Of a stretch of 64,000 nucleotides of DNA, positions 45,009 to 53,620 are shown one piece after another (the first letter of the stretch is position 1; every line of letters starts with the position of its first letter). Both the position numbers and the translations under genes were made by a program. The stretch comes from Actinomyces sp. (GTDB lineage: Bacteria; Actinomycetota; Actinomycetes; Actinomycetales; Actinomycetaceae). Location: contig JALCNR010000001.1 in assembly GCA_022649165.1 (NCBI GenBank), forward strand, positions 186,001-250,000, written 5' to 3'. The notes under the pieces are model-generated. The model searched no databases and was not told the DNA's origin. It saw only the letters and a program-made list of their open reading frames with translations.

Positions 45009-46274
45009 TCAGGCGTCGCGGCCGGCGGGGCCGCCGGGGACGGTGGGGATGAACTGCGGGGCGTTGAAACCCCTGTCGGCGAAGGCCGCGGCGATGCCCG
45101 CGGCGATCCGTGTGCTCTCCGCGCGGTCGACCAGTGCGATGGCCGAGCCCCCGAAGCCTCCGCCGGTCATCCGCGCCCCGTGGGCGCCCAGCTCCCGCGC
45201 CGTGTCCACGGCGGCGTCCAGCTCGGGGACCGTCACCTGGTAATCGTCACGCAGCGAGTCGTGCGAGGCATCGAGAAGGGCGGCGGCGCGGTCGAGGCGC
45301 CCGCCCTCGAGTGCGCCCTCGCGCAGGATCGCGACGAAGTCCCGGGTGCGCCGGATCTCGGTGACGACGTGGCGGACGCGACGGCGCATGACGTCGGCGG
45401 GCAGGACGGCCAGTGTCTCCTCCAGGTCGCGGTCGGCGACCTCGACCAGCAGGCCGACCCCGAGCAGGCGCGCCGCCTCCTCGCAGGTGGCGCGCCGCTC
45501 GGCGTACTGCCCGTCGACCAGCTGGTGGGGGGCGCGGGTGTTGATGACCAGCAGCTCCAGGTCGTCGGCCGGGAGGTCGAAGGGGATCTGGGCGGTCGAC
45601 ATGTCGCGGCAGTCCAGCTCGAGGGCGTGCCCCGTCCGGCAGCGCAGCGACGCCGACTGGTCCAGCCCGCCTGTGTTCGCCCCGGCGACGTCGCTCTCCG
45701 CGCGGCGGCAGGCGTCCACCAGCACGCCCCGTCCCCGCTCATCGGGCTGTTCGGCCGTTCCGGCCAGGCTCAGCCCGGCCAGGTCGTCCAGGGCGACCGC
45801 CATCGAGCATTCCAGGGCCGCCGAGGAGGAGAGGCCCGACCCGAGGGGGACGCACGACCACAGGGCGGCGTCGAATCCGGGCAGGCGGCCCAGGCCCGCC
45901 TGCTCCAGGGCCCAGGCGACGCCCGCCGGGTAGGCGGCCCAGCCGTGGACCTCGCCCGCCGAGCCTTTCGGCCCGATCGCGTCGAGGTCCAGCTCGTCGA
46001 CGGCGTCGCGGGTCTGGGGGGACACGAGGCGGATCCTCCGGTCCGGGCGCACGCGCACCGCCACATAGGCCCGGTGGGGCAGGGCGATGGGCAGGCACAG
46101 GCCGCCGTTGTAGTCGACGTGCTCGCCGATGACGTTGACCCGACCCGGCGCGCTCCACACGCCGTCGGGCCGGCCGCCGAAGACACTGGCGAACAACGCC
46201 TCGGCCTCGGCGACGCCCTGCTCGGGCGTGGCCGCGTGGTGGTAGTCGGGGGAGGACGCGATGCGGTCGGTCAT
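45009..46274 (-). CDS. galK: galactokinase
   Basis: 421 residues of the GHMP kinase superfamily. Phosphorylates galactose at C1 in the Leloir pathway. Galactokinase signature: APGRVNVIGEHVDYNGGLCL near residue 45; ATP loop SCVPLGSGLSSSAALECSMA; C-terminal ARMTGGGFGGSAIALV. The catalytic Asp is in the CRRAESDVAGANTGGLDQSA region. ATG 46274 is four bases past the galT stop, so galT-galK form one operon and translation is probably coupled. No galE or galactose transporter is adjacent. Confidence 0.96.
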   Translation of the reverse strand: MTDRIASSPDYHHAATPEQGVAEAEALFASVFGGRPDGVWSAPGRVNVIGEHVDYNGGLCLPIALPHRAYVAVRVRPDRRIRLVSPQTRDAVDELDLDAIGPKGSAGEVHGWAAYPAGVAWALEQAGLGRLPGFDAALWSCVPLGSGLSSSAALECSMAVALDDLAGLSLAGTAEQPDERGRGVLVDACRRAESDVAGANTGGLDQSASLRCRTGHALELDCRDMSTAQIPFDLPADDLELLVINTRAPHQLVDGQYAERRATCEEAARLLGVGLLVEVADRDLEETLAVLPADVMRRRVRHVVTEIRRTRDFVAILREGALEGGRLDRAAALLDASHDSLRDDYQVTVPELDAAVDTARELGAHGARMTGGGFGGSAIALVDRAESTRIAAGIAAAFADRGFNAPQFIPTVPGGPAGRDA

Positions 46275-46278
46275 GGGA

Positions 46279-47466
46279 TCACCACACCTCGCGCAGGCGG
46301 TCGGCGATCTGCTCCGGCGTCGTGTCGGAGATCCACGCCGCCATCCCGGACTCGGAGCCTGCCAGGTACTTGAGCTTGTTGGGGGCCCGCAGCACCGAGA
46401 AGAACTCGAGGTGAAGGTGCAGGTCGTCGCGGAACTGGCGAACGGGGGCCTGATGCCAGGCCGCGATGTAGGGCAGCTCGATCCCCATCCCGTCGGGGTC
46501 CTGGAAGAAGCGGTTGCCGGCCTGGAGCATGTGGAGGTAGATGTCAGCCAGGTCCTCGCGCTCCTCGTCCGACAGCTCCGGGATATCTGCAACGGCGCGG
46601 CGCGGCACCAGATGCATCTCGACGGGCCAGCGCGCGGCGAAGGGCACGTAGAGCACCCAGTGATCCGTCTGGGCGATGATGCGCCGACCCGACCGCAGCT
46701 CCGCGGCGAGCACCTCCCGCTCGAGGTCCCCGCCGGTGGACTCGCGGTAGGCCACGGCCTGGGCGGCCATCGTGTGGGTCTTCGGCGGGATGTAGGGGTA
46801 GGCATAGATCTGCCCGTGGGGGTGGGAGAGGGTGACGCCGATCTCCTTGCCGTGGTTCTCGAAGCAGAAGACCTGTTCGATCCCCTCCATCGCGGACAGC
46901 TCGGCGGTGCGGTCGGCCCAGGCCTCGATGACCGTGCGCATGCGGGAGCGCGGGACCGTGGCCAGGGAGTCCTCGAGGTTCGGAGTGAAGCAGATGACCT
47001 CGCAGCGCCCCGCAGCCGGGGCAGAGAAGAACAGCGGCTCGCCCTCGCACACGGAGGGGGCGGCGCCGATGGCGGTGTCCGGGGTGCGCATGAGGGAGGG
47101 GAAGCGGTTCTCGAAGACGACGACGTCGTAGTCGGTGTCGGGGATCTCCCCGTCGGAGTACGCCGCGCCCGGCCGGGCCGGGGCGAAGGGGTTCGCGCTG
47201 GCCGGCGGCAGGAACGTGCGGTTCATGCGGTGGGTGGCCATGGGGATCCACTCCCCCGTGAGGGGATCGTGGCGCATCTGCGGGCCGACGAAGGGCCGCT
47301 GCTCGCCGTCCGGGCCCGTGACGGGGGCGAAACGATCGCCCAGCGGGCGGGGATCGTCCAGGCGGCGGGTCCTGGCGCCCGACACGTACTCCGGGTTGTC
47401 GTCGAAGTAGAACAGATCCCGGCCGTCGGCCAGTCTCATCGCCGTCTTGCGCACCTTCGCACCCAC
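46279..47466 (-). CDS. galT: galactose-1-phosphate uridylyltransferase
   Basis: 395 residues, a histidine-triad-fold enzyme exchanging UMP between UDP-glucose and galactose 1-phosphate. The catalytic motif is GVTLSHPHGQIYAYPYIPP (HPH, central His uridylylated). RHDPLTGEWIPMATHRMNRT and VVFENRFPSL are also typical. Three starts are possible: GTG 47499, GTG 47466 and ATG 47439. GTG 47466 is chosen because GGAGGAGG lies eight bases before it. Expression is likely from the promoter at 47551-47579, about 80 bases upstream. galK follows immediately. Confidence 0.94.
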   Translation of the reverse strand: MGAKVRKTAMRLADGRDLFYFDDNPEYVSGARTRRLDDPRPLGDRFAPVTGPDGEQRPFVGPQMRHDPLTGEWIPMATHRMNRTFLPPASANPFAPARPGAAYSDGEIPDTDYDVVVFENRFPSLMRTPDTAIGAAPSVCEGEPLFFSAPAAGRCEVICFTPNLEDSLATVPRSRMRTVIEAWADRTAELSAMEGIEQVFCFENHGKEIGVTLSHPHGQIYAYPYIPPKTHTMAAQAVAYRESTGGDLEREVLAAELRSGRRIIAQTDHWVLYVPFAARWPVEMHLVPRRAVADIPELSDEEREDLADIYLHMLQAGNRFFQDPDGMGIELPYIAAWHQAPVRQFRDDLHLHLEFFSVLRAPNKLKYLAGSESGMAAWISDTTPEQIADRLREVW

Positions 47467-47550
47467 GTCCGGGCCCTCCTCCGACGCCTCACGCGCCACA
47501 GTTCCAGCTCCATCGAGCCGCCGTGCGCGGTCGCACGATCGGCTGGCACC

Positions 47551-47579
47551 AGTCTAGAACATCGGCATGGTTGCGTCAC
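47551..47579 (-). promoter_or_regulatory. candidate galTK promoter
   Basis: On the minus strand, GTGACG (47579-47574) and TAGACT (47556-47551) are separated by exactly 17 bases, a fair sigma-A-like pair. The transcript would start near 47544, leaving a leader of about 78 bases before the galT GTG. Confidence 0.45.
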
Positions 47580-47690
47580 CATACCGGTCGCGCCGACGGG
47601 GCGGCGATCCTCCCCTCCGCGGGCTCGCCTACGATGGAGGGCCGTGGGTCCCGCCCGGGATCCCGCGCCGTCCCGAGTCCCAGGTGGCCC

Positions 47691-48233
47691 ATGTATCTTC
47701 CCGAACGCTCGCGCGGCCAGGAGTGGCTGGGCGTGGTCGTCGCCATTCCCGAGCCCTGGGTCACCCAGCTCACGGAACTGCGACTGGGGCTGGGCGACCT
47801 CCAGGGCGCGCTGGTGCCCGCCCACGTCACAGTGCTGCCCCCGGTGCCCGTGCCCGCCCAGGACCGCACCCGGGTGATCCGCCACCTGCGTTCCGTCGCC
47901 CAGCGCCATCACCATTTCCGGCTCACCCTGCACGGCACCGGGTCTTTCCGCCCCCTCACGCAGGTCGCGTACCTCTCCGTGGCCGAGGGGGCGCAGGAAT
48001 GCCGGCTGCTGGCCGACGACGTGCGCACCGGGCCTCTGGACCGCCCCCTGCGCTTCCCCTACCACCCCCACGTCACCCTCGCCCAGGGCGTCGACGACCC
48101 CGCCCTCGACCTCGCTCTCGAGCTCGGCGCGGACTTCGAGGCCTCCTGGATCGTCCCGGGCTTCCGGCTGGACCGCGTCGACGAGTCCGGCATGTACTCC
48201 TCCATGGCGCTCTTCGACTTCGCCCAGGCCTGA
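47691..48233 (+). CDS. 2'-5' RNA ligase family protein (2H phosphoesterase)
   Basis: 180 residues. Both HxTx motifs of the 2H phosphoesterase fold are present: VPAHVTVLPPV at about residue 43 and YHPHVTLAQGV at about 125. Such LigT/ThpR-like proteins hydrolyse 2',3'-cyclic phosphates or ligate tRNA halves in vitro; the physiological role in actinobacteria is unknown. ATG 47691 follows AGGTGG. It is divergent from galTK. The downstream gene, a YihY-type membrane protein, starts 52 bases later on the same strand and may be cotranscribed. Confidence 0.88.
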   Translation: MYLPERSRGQEWLGVVVAIPEPWVTQLTELRLGLGDLQGALVPAHVTVLPPVPVPAQDRTRVIRHLRSVAQRHHHFRLTLHGTGSFRPLTQVAYLSVAEGAQECRLLADDVRTGPLDRPLRFPYHPHVTLAQGVDDPALDLALELGADFEASWIVPGFRLDRVDESGMYSSMALFDFAQA

Positions 48234-48285
48234 TCCGGCTCGCCCCGCGGTGCCCGAGAGGGCCGCCCGCCGCTAGGTTGGGGGA

Positions 48286-49371
48286 ATGAGCCCTCAGCGG
48301 ACGCCCCCGCGCCCGGCGCCGGGCCTGCGCGCGGCCCTCATGACCCCCGGCGTCCTTCAGCGTGCCCGCGCGGTCGCGGCCTGGTGGACCGGCACCCGCG
48401 TCGCCCGGGCGCTCTCACGCTACGGCGCGCGCAACGGCGGGATGCTCGCCTCGGGGTTGGCGCTGACGACGCTGCTCTCCCTCACCGCGGCACTCACCCT
48501 CGCGTGGACGGTCCTCATGGCGGTCCTCGGAGCGGACCAGGAGCTCAGGGACGCCGTCGCGTCGACGGTGAACGCCGCCCTGCCGGGCCTGCTCCGAACG
48601 GGCTCGGACGCCACCGGGCTGGTGGATCCAGACTCGCTGGTCCGCTCCGACGCCTGGTCGCTGGCGGGGGCCTTCGCCCTGGCGGTGGCCGCGTGGTCCG
48701 CGATCTCCCTGGTGGGATCGCTGGCTTCCTCGATTCGCGCGATGTTCGGCGTGGTCTCGCTTCCGGAGAACGGGTTCCTCACCCTCGGCCGCAACGCGGT
48801 GGGAGCCGCGGGGCTGGCCGCCGGGCTGGCGGCGGGCGCCGGGGCGGGGATCCTCATGGACCTCCTCGGGGACTGGACCATGGACCGCCTCGGCGCCGGC
48901 GCGGGCGCGGGGCGCCTGTTCATCCAGGTGGGCTCCCATCTCCTTGCGCTGGCGGTGGACGCCGCCGTGCTCCTGCTGCTCGTCCGGGTCGTGGCCGGGG
49001 TGCGAGTCCCGGGACCGGACCTCGCCTGGGGGCTGGCCCTGTTCTCCGTCGCCGCCCTGGTGCTCCGCACGCTCGGGACGGCTGCCGTGGGGGCGGTGAA
49101 GGGCCCGCTCCTGACGACGGCCACCTCGCTGGTCACGCTGGTCCTGTGGATCCACCTGCTGGTCCGCGTCGTCCTCACCGTCTCCGCATGGATGGCGAAC
49201 CCGCCGGCGGCGACGCCCGTCACGCGCTCTGCGGCCGTCCATTTCCGCGAGCGTCCGAATTACGTGACGATGACCAGCCCGCACACACTCGACTGGCCGC
49301 ACCACCCGGTCACGGGCGAACTCCTGCCCGAGTTCCCCGGCTCGGACGGCGGACCCGATCAGAGGTCGTAG
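48286..49371 (+). CDS. YihY/virulence factor BrkB family inner membrane protein
   Basis: 361 residues, six or more transmembrane helices. Family landmarks: RYGARNGGMLASGLALTTLL (the conserved N-terminal motif of YhjD/YihY), ALTLAWTVLMAVLGADQELR, SLVGSLASSIRAMFGV, VRVVAGVRVPGPDLAWGLAL and LVTLVLWIHLLVRVVLTVSA. Despite the name RNase BN in older annotation, these are membrane proteins of unsettled function; YhjD has been linked to lipid transport. ATG 48286. The 3' end overlaps the convergent exonuclease III gene by 13 bases. Confidence 0.9.
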   Translation: MSPQRTPPRPAPGLRAALMTPGVLQRARAVAAWWTGTRVARALSRYGARNGGMLASGLALTTLLSLTAALTLAWTVLMAVLGADQELRDAVASTVNAALPGLLRTGSDATGLVDPDSLVRSDAWSLAGAFALAVAAWSAISLVGSLASSIRAMFGVVSLPENGFLTLGRNAVGAAGLAAGLAAGAGAGILMDLLGDWTMDRLGAGAGAGRLFIQVGSHLLALAVDAAVLLLLVRVVAGVRVPGPDLAWGLALFSVAALVLRTLGTAAVGAVKGPLLTTATSLVTLVLWIHLLVRVVLTVSAWMANPPAATPVTRSAAVHFRERPNYVTMTSPHTLDWPHHPVTGELLPEFPGSDGGPDQRS

Positions 49372-50189
49372 TCGATGCTGAGCGGCGCGTGGTCGGAGAA
49401 TCGGGCGTCGTAGCTGTCCGCCCGCCCGATGCGCAGCCCCGTCGCGTGCTCCGCGAGGAGCGGCGTGGCGAACTGGTAGTCGATGCGCCACCCCGTGTCG
49501 TTGTCGAAGGCCTTGCCCCGCCACGACCACCAGGTGTAGGGCCCCTGCACGTCCCCGGCCAGGTCGCGGGTGACGTCGCGCCAGCCGGCCCCGACCCAGT
49601 CCGTGAGGAACGCGATCTCCTCGTCGAGGACGCCGGCGTGCTTGTTGTGGTTGGACGTCCAGTTCTTGATGTCGGCGCGCGAGCGGACGATGTTGAAGTC
49701 GCCGGCGACGAGGGCCTGGCGCCCGTCCGGACGCCGGGCCTCGGCCAGGAGTGCGGCCATGCGCGCGCCGACGCGCGGCAGATGCGCCATCTTCGCCTCC
49801 TCCTTGGGCGAACCGACCTCGCCGGAGTGGAAGTAGGCGGAGACCACCGTGAGCCTGGTCCCCGAGGCGAGGTCGAGGTCCACCTCCAGCCAGCGCCCGG
49901 AATCCGCGTCGGTCTCCTCCTTGTCGAGGATCTCGCGGGTGGCGGAGACCCCGATCGCCTCCCCCGCACCGGTGCGCACCGCCACGGCCACGCCCGCTCG
50001 CCCCTTGATCCGCGACGGCACCACGCTCAGCCGCCAGGAGCCGCCGAGGAGCTCGCGCGCGGTCGGGGCGTCGGCCCGGACCTCCTGCATGACGAGGACG
50101 TCGGGCGACTCCCGCTCGAGCCACTGTCCGAGTCCGCGCCGCGAGGCTGCCCTGATGCCGTTGAGATTGACGGTCGAGATCCTGGTCAT
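49359..50189 (-). CDS. exodeoxyribonuclease III (AP endonuclease family)
   Basis: 276 residues of the exonuclease/endonuclease/phosphatase fold. Motifs: ISTVNLNGIRAASRRGLGQW (N-terminal Asn), VLVMQEVRAD (metal-binding Glu), SAYFHSGEVGSPKEEAK, VAGDFNIVRSRADIKNW (D-x-N), and the C-terminal RIDYQFATPLL and FSDHAPLSIDYDL (catalytic His). It acts on abasic sites in base excision repair, the same pathway as mug above. ATG 50189 follows GGGAGCC. It is listed without a symbol because ExoA and XthA types cannot be separated here. Confidence 0.94.
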   Translation of the reverse strand: MTRISTVNLNGIRAASRRGLGQWLERESPDVLVMQEVRADAPTARELLGGSWRLSVVPSRIKGRAGVAVAVRTGAGEAIGVSATREILDKEETDADSGRWLEVDLDLASGTRLTVVSAYFHSGEVGSPKEEAKMAHLPRVGARMAALLAEARRPDGRQALVAGDFNIVRSRADIKNWTSNHNKHAGVLDEEIAFLTDWVGAGWRDVTRDLAGDVQGPYTWWSWRGKAFDNDTGWRIDYQFATPLLAEHATGLRIGRADSYDARFSDHAPLSIDYDL

Positions 50190-50268
50190 GGCTCCCATTG
50201 TGCCCGAGGGGACCGGCATCTGGGCCCCGACGCCCCAGCGGCGCCCGCGGCCTGTGGCGGGCCACGTC

Positions 50269-51498
50269 TTACGCCTCGGGTGATCTCTGAAGGAGGATGA
50301 CGACGAGGACGAGCGCGCACGACTCGACCGCGCCGCTCCACCAGGCGATCGCGTTCGGACCTGCTCCGTACAGCCATCCCGCAGCCCAACCACCGACGAG
50401 GGCACCGCACCCGAGGGCCACGGAAAAGACCCCGTACGCTGTGGCTCGGGACCTCCCAGGGACGAGGCCGGCGACAGCGGCGCGCATCGTCGACTCCTGG
50501 ACGCCGGTGACGACACCCCACAGGACGGCCCCGACCAGAACGCCCGCCAGCGTGCTCCCGTAGGCGAACCACGGGATCACGGCAGCGACGAGCGGCAGGG
50601 CGACGAGCGTCCTCATCCCGATCCGGTCGTAGAGCATGCCGGTGACAAGAGCGACCACGGCGTCCACTCCCATCGCCAGGGCGTAGACCAGAGGGACGCC
50701 GGAGTCGGCGACGATGCCGGTGCGGACCATGTGGTACGAAAGCACGCCGAAGGTCGAGATGCCCGCGCCAAGGACCCCGGCGAAGAGCATGTACATCCAG
50801 AAGCGCGCGGGGAGGCCGAGGCTCTCCCCGCCGGGGGGTTCGCCGACCGGGGCCTGAGACGCAAAGGCGCCGTCCCTCGGTTCGCGGTTCTCGTCCTCGT
50901 AGAATCTCGGGACCGGAACGCGCCGACGGAGGAAGAGAAGCACGACGACGGCCGCGACGCCAGGGGCCGCGAGGACGCCGAGCGCCACCCGGTAGTCGTT
51001 CCCGCTCGCCTGAAGGACGCCGGCGACGATGAGGGGGCCGGCGACCGCCCCGACCTGGTCGAGCAGCTCATGGAGCGCGAACCCCCGGCCACGTCCCACG
51101 ACCGACGCGGCGTTCGCCAGCATCGCGTCACGCGAGGGCGTGCGCACGGACTTCCCGAGGCGTTCCGCCACGATCAGCGTCGAGACACCGGCGACGCTCC
51201 CGACGAATCCCATGGCGGGAACCGCCACGGCGGTCATCGCGTATCCGACCAGGGCGAAGGCCCAATACCGCCCGCTCCGGTCGGCCGCCGGCCCGGAGAA
51301 CAGGCGGCCGATCAGCGCCGTGGCCTCGCCCAGTCCTGAGACCAGGCCGATGAGAGCAGCCGAGGCGCCGAGGCGCGCGAGCAAGGGCCCCTGGACGGCG
51401 AGAGCCGCCTCGTAGACCGTGTCCATCAACAGGCTGACGAGCCCGAACCCGGCGATGAAGGCGTAGGGAGCGAGCATCGGACGAGCGTCTGGACGCAT
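50269..51498 (-). CDS. MFS transporter
   Basis: 409 residues, twelve predicted transmembrane helices. MFS features include the loop 2-3 motif LFSGPAADRSGRYWAFALVG (GxxxDRxGR) and repeated Gly-rich helices such as VSGLGEATALIGRLF. A central cytoplasmic loop (about residues 205-240, VPRFYEDENREPRDGAF and following) splits the two halves. The pattern resembles MFS members annotated as drug or unknown-solute exporters; a substrate cannot be given. ATG 51498 has a weak site. It is divergent from the CDF exporter across 121 bases. Confidence 0.88.
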   Translation of the reverse strand: MRPDARPMLAPYAFIAGFGLVSLLMDTVYEAALAVQGPLLARLGASAALIGLVSGLGEATALIGRLFSGPAADRSGRYWAFALVGYAMTAVAVPAMGFVGSVAGVSTLIVAERLGKSVRTPSRDAMLANAASVVGRGRGFALHELLDQVGAVAGPLIVAGVLQASGNDYRVALGVLAAPGVAAVVVLLFLRRRVPVPRFYEDENREPRDGAFASQAPVGEPPGGESLGLPARFWMYMLFAGVLGAGISTFGVLSYHMVRTGIVADSGVPLVYALAMGVDAVVALVTGMLYDRIGMRTLVALPLVAAVIPWFAYGSTLAGVLVGAVLWGVVTGVQESTMRAAVAGLVPGRSRATAYGVFSVALGCGALVGGWAAGWLYGAGPNAIAWWSGAVESCALVLVVILLQRSPEA

Positions 51499-51587
51499 AC
51501 CCGTCAGGATATCCCCGCCTTTCGGCGCCACGGCCCGCGGGGTCTGGACCCCGACGCCGCTCCGGGTTATCGTGGAGACCCGGTGCC

Positions 51588-51604
51588 ATACCCCCTTGGG
51601 GTAT
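51588..51604. promoter_or_regulatory. CsoR/RcnR-family-like operator before the CDF exporter
   Basis: Arms ATACCCC and GGGGTAT are separated by CTT. G-tract/C-tract dyads with TA ends are typical sites of CsoR-family metal sensors. It ends 15 bases before the CDF start codon, just upstream of AAGGAG, so a bound repressor would block transcription or early elongation. No csoR-like gene is in the window. Confidence 0.55.
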
Positions 51605-51619
51605 ATGAGAAGGAGTGTC

Positions 51620-52648
51620 ATGACCGAGAAGGAGCCGCCCACCGGCCGGATCACCCACTGCGGGCCCGGTGCCTCCGACGACGCCGCGTCCGGCGGCGGC
51701 GCACCGGCCTCCGACGGGCCTTCCCACGCCCCGTTCCACGAGGATGAGGGGCACTTCCATGCGCACGGTTCGAGCTCGCGCACCCGACTCGCCCTGGCGC
51801 TGCTCGTCACGATGAGCGTCCTCGTCGCGGAGCTCGTCGGGGCCGCGGTCTCCGGATCGCTCTCCCTGGCCGCCGATGCCGGGCACATGCTCGTCGACTC
51901 GGCGGGCCTGGTCATCGCCCTCGTCGCGGCCCACCTGATGACCCGGCCGCGCGACGACCGCCACACCTGGGGCTGGGCGCGCTCCGAGGTCGTCGCCGCC
52001 GCCCTCCAGGCCGGCATGCTCGCCGTCATCTGCCTGATGGTCGCCTGGGAGGCGATCAACCGCCTCCTCGCCCCGACCCCGCTGGAACCCGCCCCGATGC
52101 TCATCATCGGCATCGTCGGCCTCGCCGCCAACGCCGTCTCGCTGGGGATCCTGGCCGGAGGGCGCGGGGAGTCGCTCAACATGCGCGCGGCCGTCCTCGA
52201 GGTCGCCAATGACGCGCTGGGGTCCGTGGCCGTCATCCTCGCCTCGGTCCTCGCCCTGGCCACCGGGTGGGACGGCGGGGACGCGGTCGCCTCCCTGTTC
52301 ATCGCCGCGCTCATGGCGCCCCGCGCGTTCGCCCTGCTGCGGAGGTCCCTGCGGATCCTCATGGAGGAGACACCGGAGTCCCTCGACCTCTCCCAGGTCC
52401 GCACCCACATCCTGGCCCTGCCCGCAGTCCGCGACGTCCACGACCTCCACGCCACGACGATCGCGACCGGCGTCGTCTCCCTGACGGCCCACGTCACCGT
52501 CGACGAGGACGCCACCGAGCACGAGTGCCGCGACCTCGTCCACACCCTGCAGACGTGCGTCGCCACCCATTTCGCGGTGCCGGTGGCCCACTCGACCTTC
52601 CAGATCGACTCCCCCGGGCACCGCGATCACGAGGTCCTCGCGCACTGA
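51620..52648 (+). CDS. cation diffusion facilitator (CDF) metal exporter
   Basis: 342 residues. An N-terminal cytoplasmic tail with a His-rich patch (HEDEGHFHAHGSSSRTR) precedes six transmembrane helices. The transport site on helices 2 and 5 is visible: SLAADAGHMLVDSAGLVIAL (HxxxD) and LEVANDALGSVAVILASVLA (D-pair equivalent). The CZCD-type C-terminal domain with VRDVHDLHATTIATGVVSLT follows. The H/D pair favours Zn2+ (Cd2+/Co2+ possible). ATG 51620 has AAGGAG. A CsoR-like dyad directly upstream suggests metal-responsive repression; copper or nickel/cobalt sensing would be expected for that family, an interesting contrast to a Zn exporter. Confidence 0.93.
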   Translation: MTEKEPPTGRITHCGPGASDDAASGGGAPASDGPSHAPFHEDEGHFHAHGSSSRTRLALALLVTMSVLVAELVGAAVSGSLSLAADAGHMLVDSAGLVIALVAAHLMTRPRDDRHTWGWARSEVVAAALQAGMLAVICLMVAWEAINRLLAPTPLEPAPMLIIGIVGLAANAVSLGILAGGRGESLNMRAAVLEVANDALGSVAVILASVLALATGWDGGDAVASLFIAALMAPRAFALLRRSLRILMEETPESLDLSQVRTHILALPAVRDVHDLHATTIATGVVSLTAHVTVDEDATEHECRDLVHTLQTCVATHFAVPVAHSTFQIDSPGHRDHEVLAH

Positions 52649-52726
52649 CCCGCGGCGGGGCGCCAGTCCGCTGGTGCACCGAACCGTGGAGATCGATGGT
52701 TCTCCTCTCCCGGGGCCGGATGCGCC

Positions 52727-53620
52727 TCAAGCAGACCTCTCAGCGGCCTCCACCACGTTCATCAGCAGCAGCGCCCTCGTCATCGGGCCCACCCCGCCCG
52801 GATTCGGGGACAGCCAGGACGCCACCCGATCGACGCCGTCCGCGACGTCGCCCTGGAGGCGGGATCTCCCCGATGACGTCGGCACGCGGGACACGCCGAC
52901 GTCCAGGACGACGGCCCCCGGGCGCACCATGCCGGGCGTCACCAGCCCCGCCGACCCCGCGGCGGCGACCACCACGTCGGCGGAGCGGACCTTCTCCGCG
53001 AGGCCGCGCGTCCCCGTGTGGCACAGGGTCACGGTCGCGTTGACCTCGCGCCGGGTCAGCAGCAGCCCGATCGAGCGCCCGACGGTCACGCCACGCCCGA
53101 TCACGCACACGTCCGCGCCCTCCAGTGAGATCCCATGACGCGCCATGAGCTCGATGACGGCGCGCGGCGTGCACGGCAGGGGCGAGTCGATGGGGCCGCT
53201 CCCCCGCAGGACCAGGCGCCCCAGGTTCGTCGGATGCAGGCCGTCGGCGTCCCTGGACGGATCGATCCGCTCGAGCACGGCGTTGGCGTCGATGCCGCGG
53301 GGCAGGGGCAGCTGCACGATGTAGCCCGTGCAGGCGGGATCGGCGTTCAGGCGGTCGACCGCGGCCTCGATCTCACGCTGTGAGGCCGTGGCCGGCAGGT
53401 CGATGCGGATCGATTCCAGACCGACCTCCGCGCAGTCGCGGTGCTTGCCGGCGACGTAGGCCATGGACCCGGGGTCCTCCCCCACGAGGATCGTCCCGAG
53501 CCCGGCGGCGATGCCGCGGGAGCGCAGCGCCGCGACCCGCTCCCCCAGCTCGGCCTTGATGGCCGCCGCCGTGGCCGCGCCGTCGAGGACCTGGGCGGAG
53601 CCCTCCCACGGCGCTCTCAC
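52727..53620 (-). CDS. folD: methylenetetrahydrofolate dehydrogenase/cyclohydrolase
   Basis: 297 residues, bifunctional NADP-dependent enzyme interconverting 5,10-methylene-, methenyl- and 10-formyl-THF. Catalytic Lys lies in [36 protein letters not shown] and [15 protein letters not shown] are signature regions; the nucleotide loop is [20 protein letters not shown] (a variant of the usual GRSxxVGxP). [19 protein letters not shown] closes the protein. The GTG start at 53620 overlaps the glyA stop (GTGA), so translation is coupled and both are under the ZTP riboswitch upstream of glyA. Confidence 0.95.
   Translation of the reverse strand: MRAPWEGSAQVLDGAATAAAIKAELGERVAALRSRGIAAGLGTILVGEDPGSMAYVAGKHRDCAEVGLESIRIDLPATASQREIEAAVDRLNADPACTGYIVQLPLPRGIDANAVLERIDPSRDADGLHPTNLGRLVLRGSGPIDSPLPCTPRAVIELMARHGISLEGADVCVIGRGVTVGRSIGLLLTRREVNATVTLCHTGTRGLAEKVRSADVVVAAAGSAGLVTPGMVRPGAVVLDVGVSRVPTSSGRSRLQGDVADGVDRVASWLSPNPGGVGPMTRALLLMNVVEAAERSA

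Noticed and set aside
40742-45052. A 1436-codon open frame on the plus strand opposite mfd, pth and galK
   Set aside because: It is antisense to three well-supported genes, rich in Arg/Gly/Asp/Leu codons of the shadow type, and has no recognisable domain.
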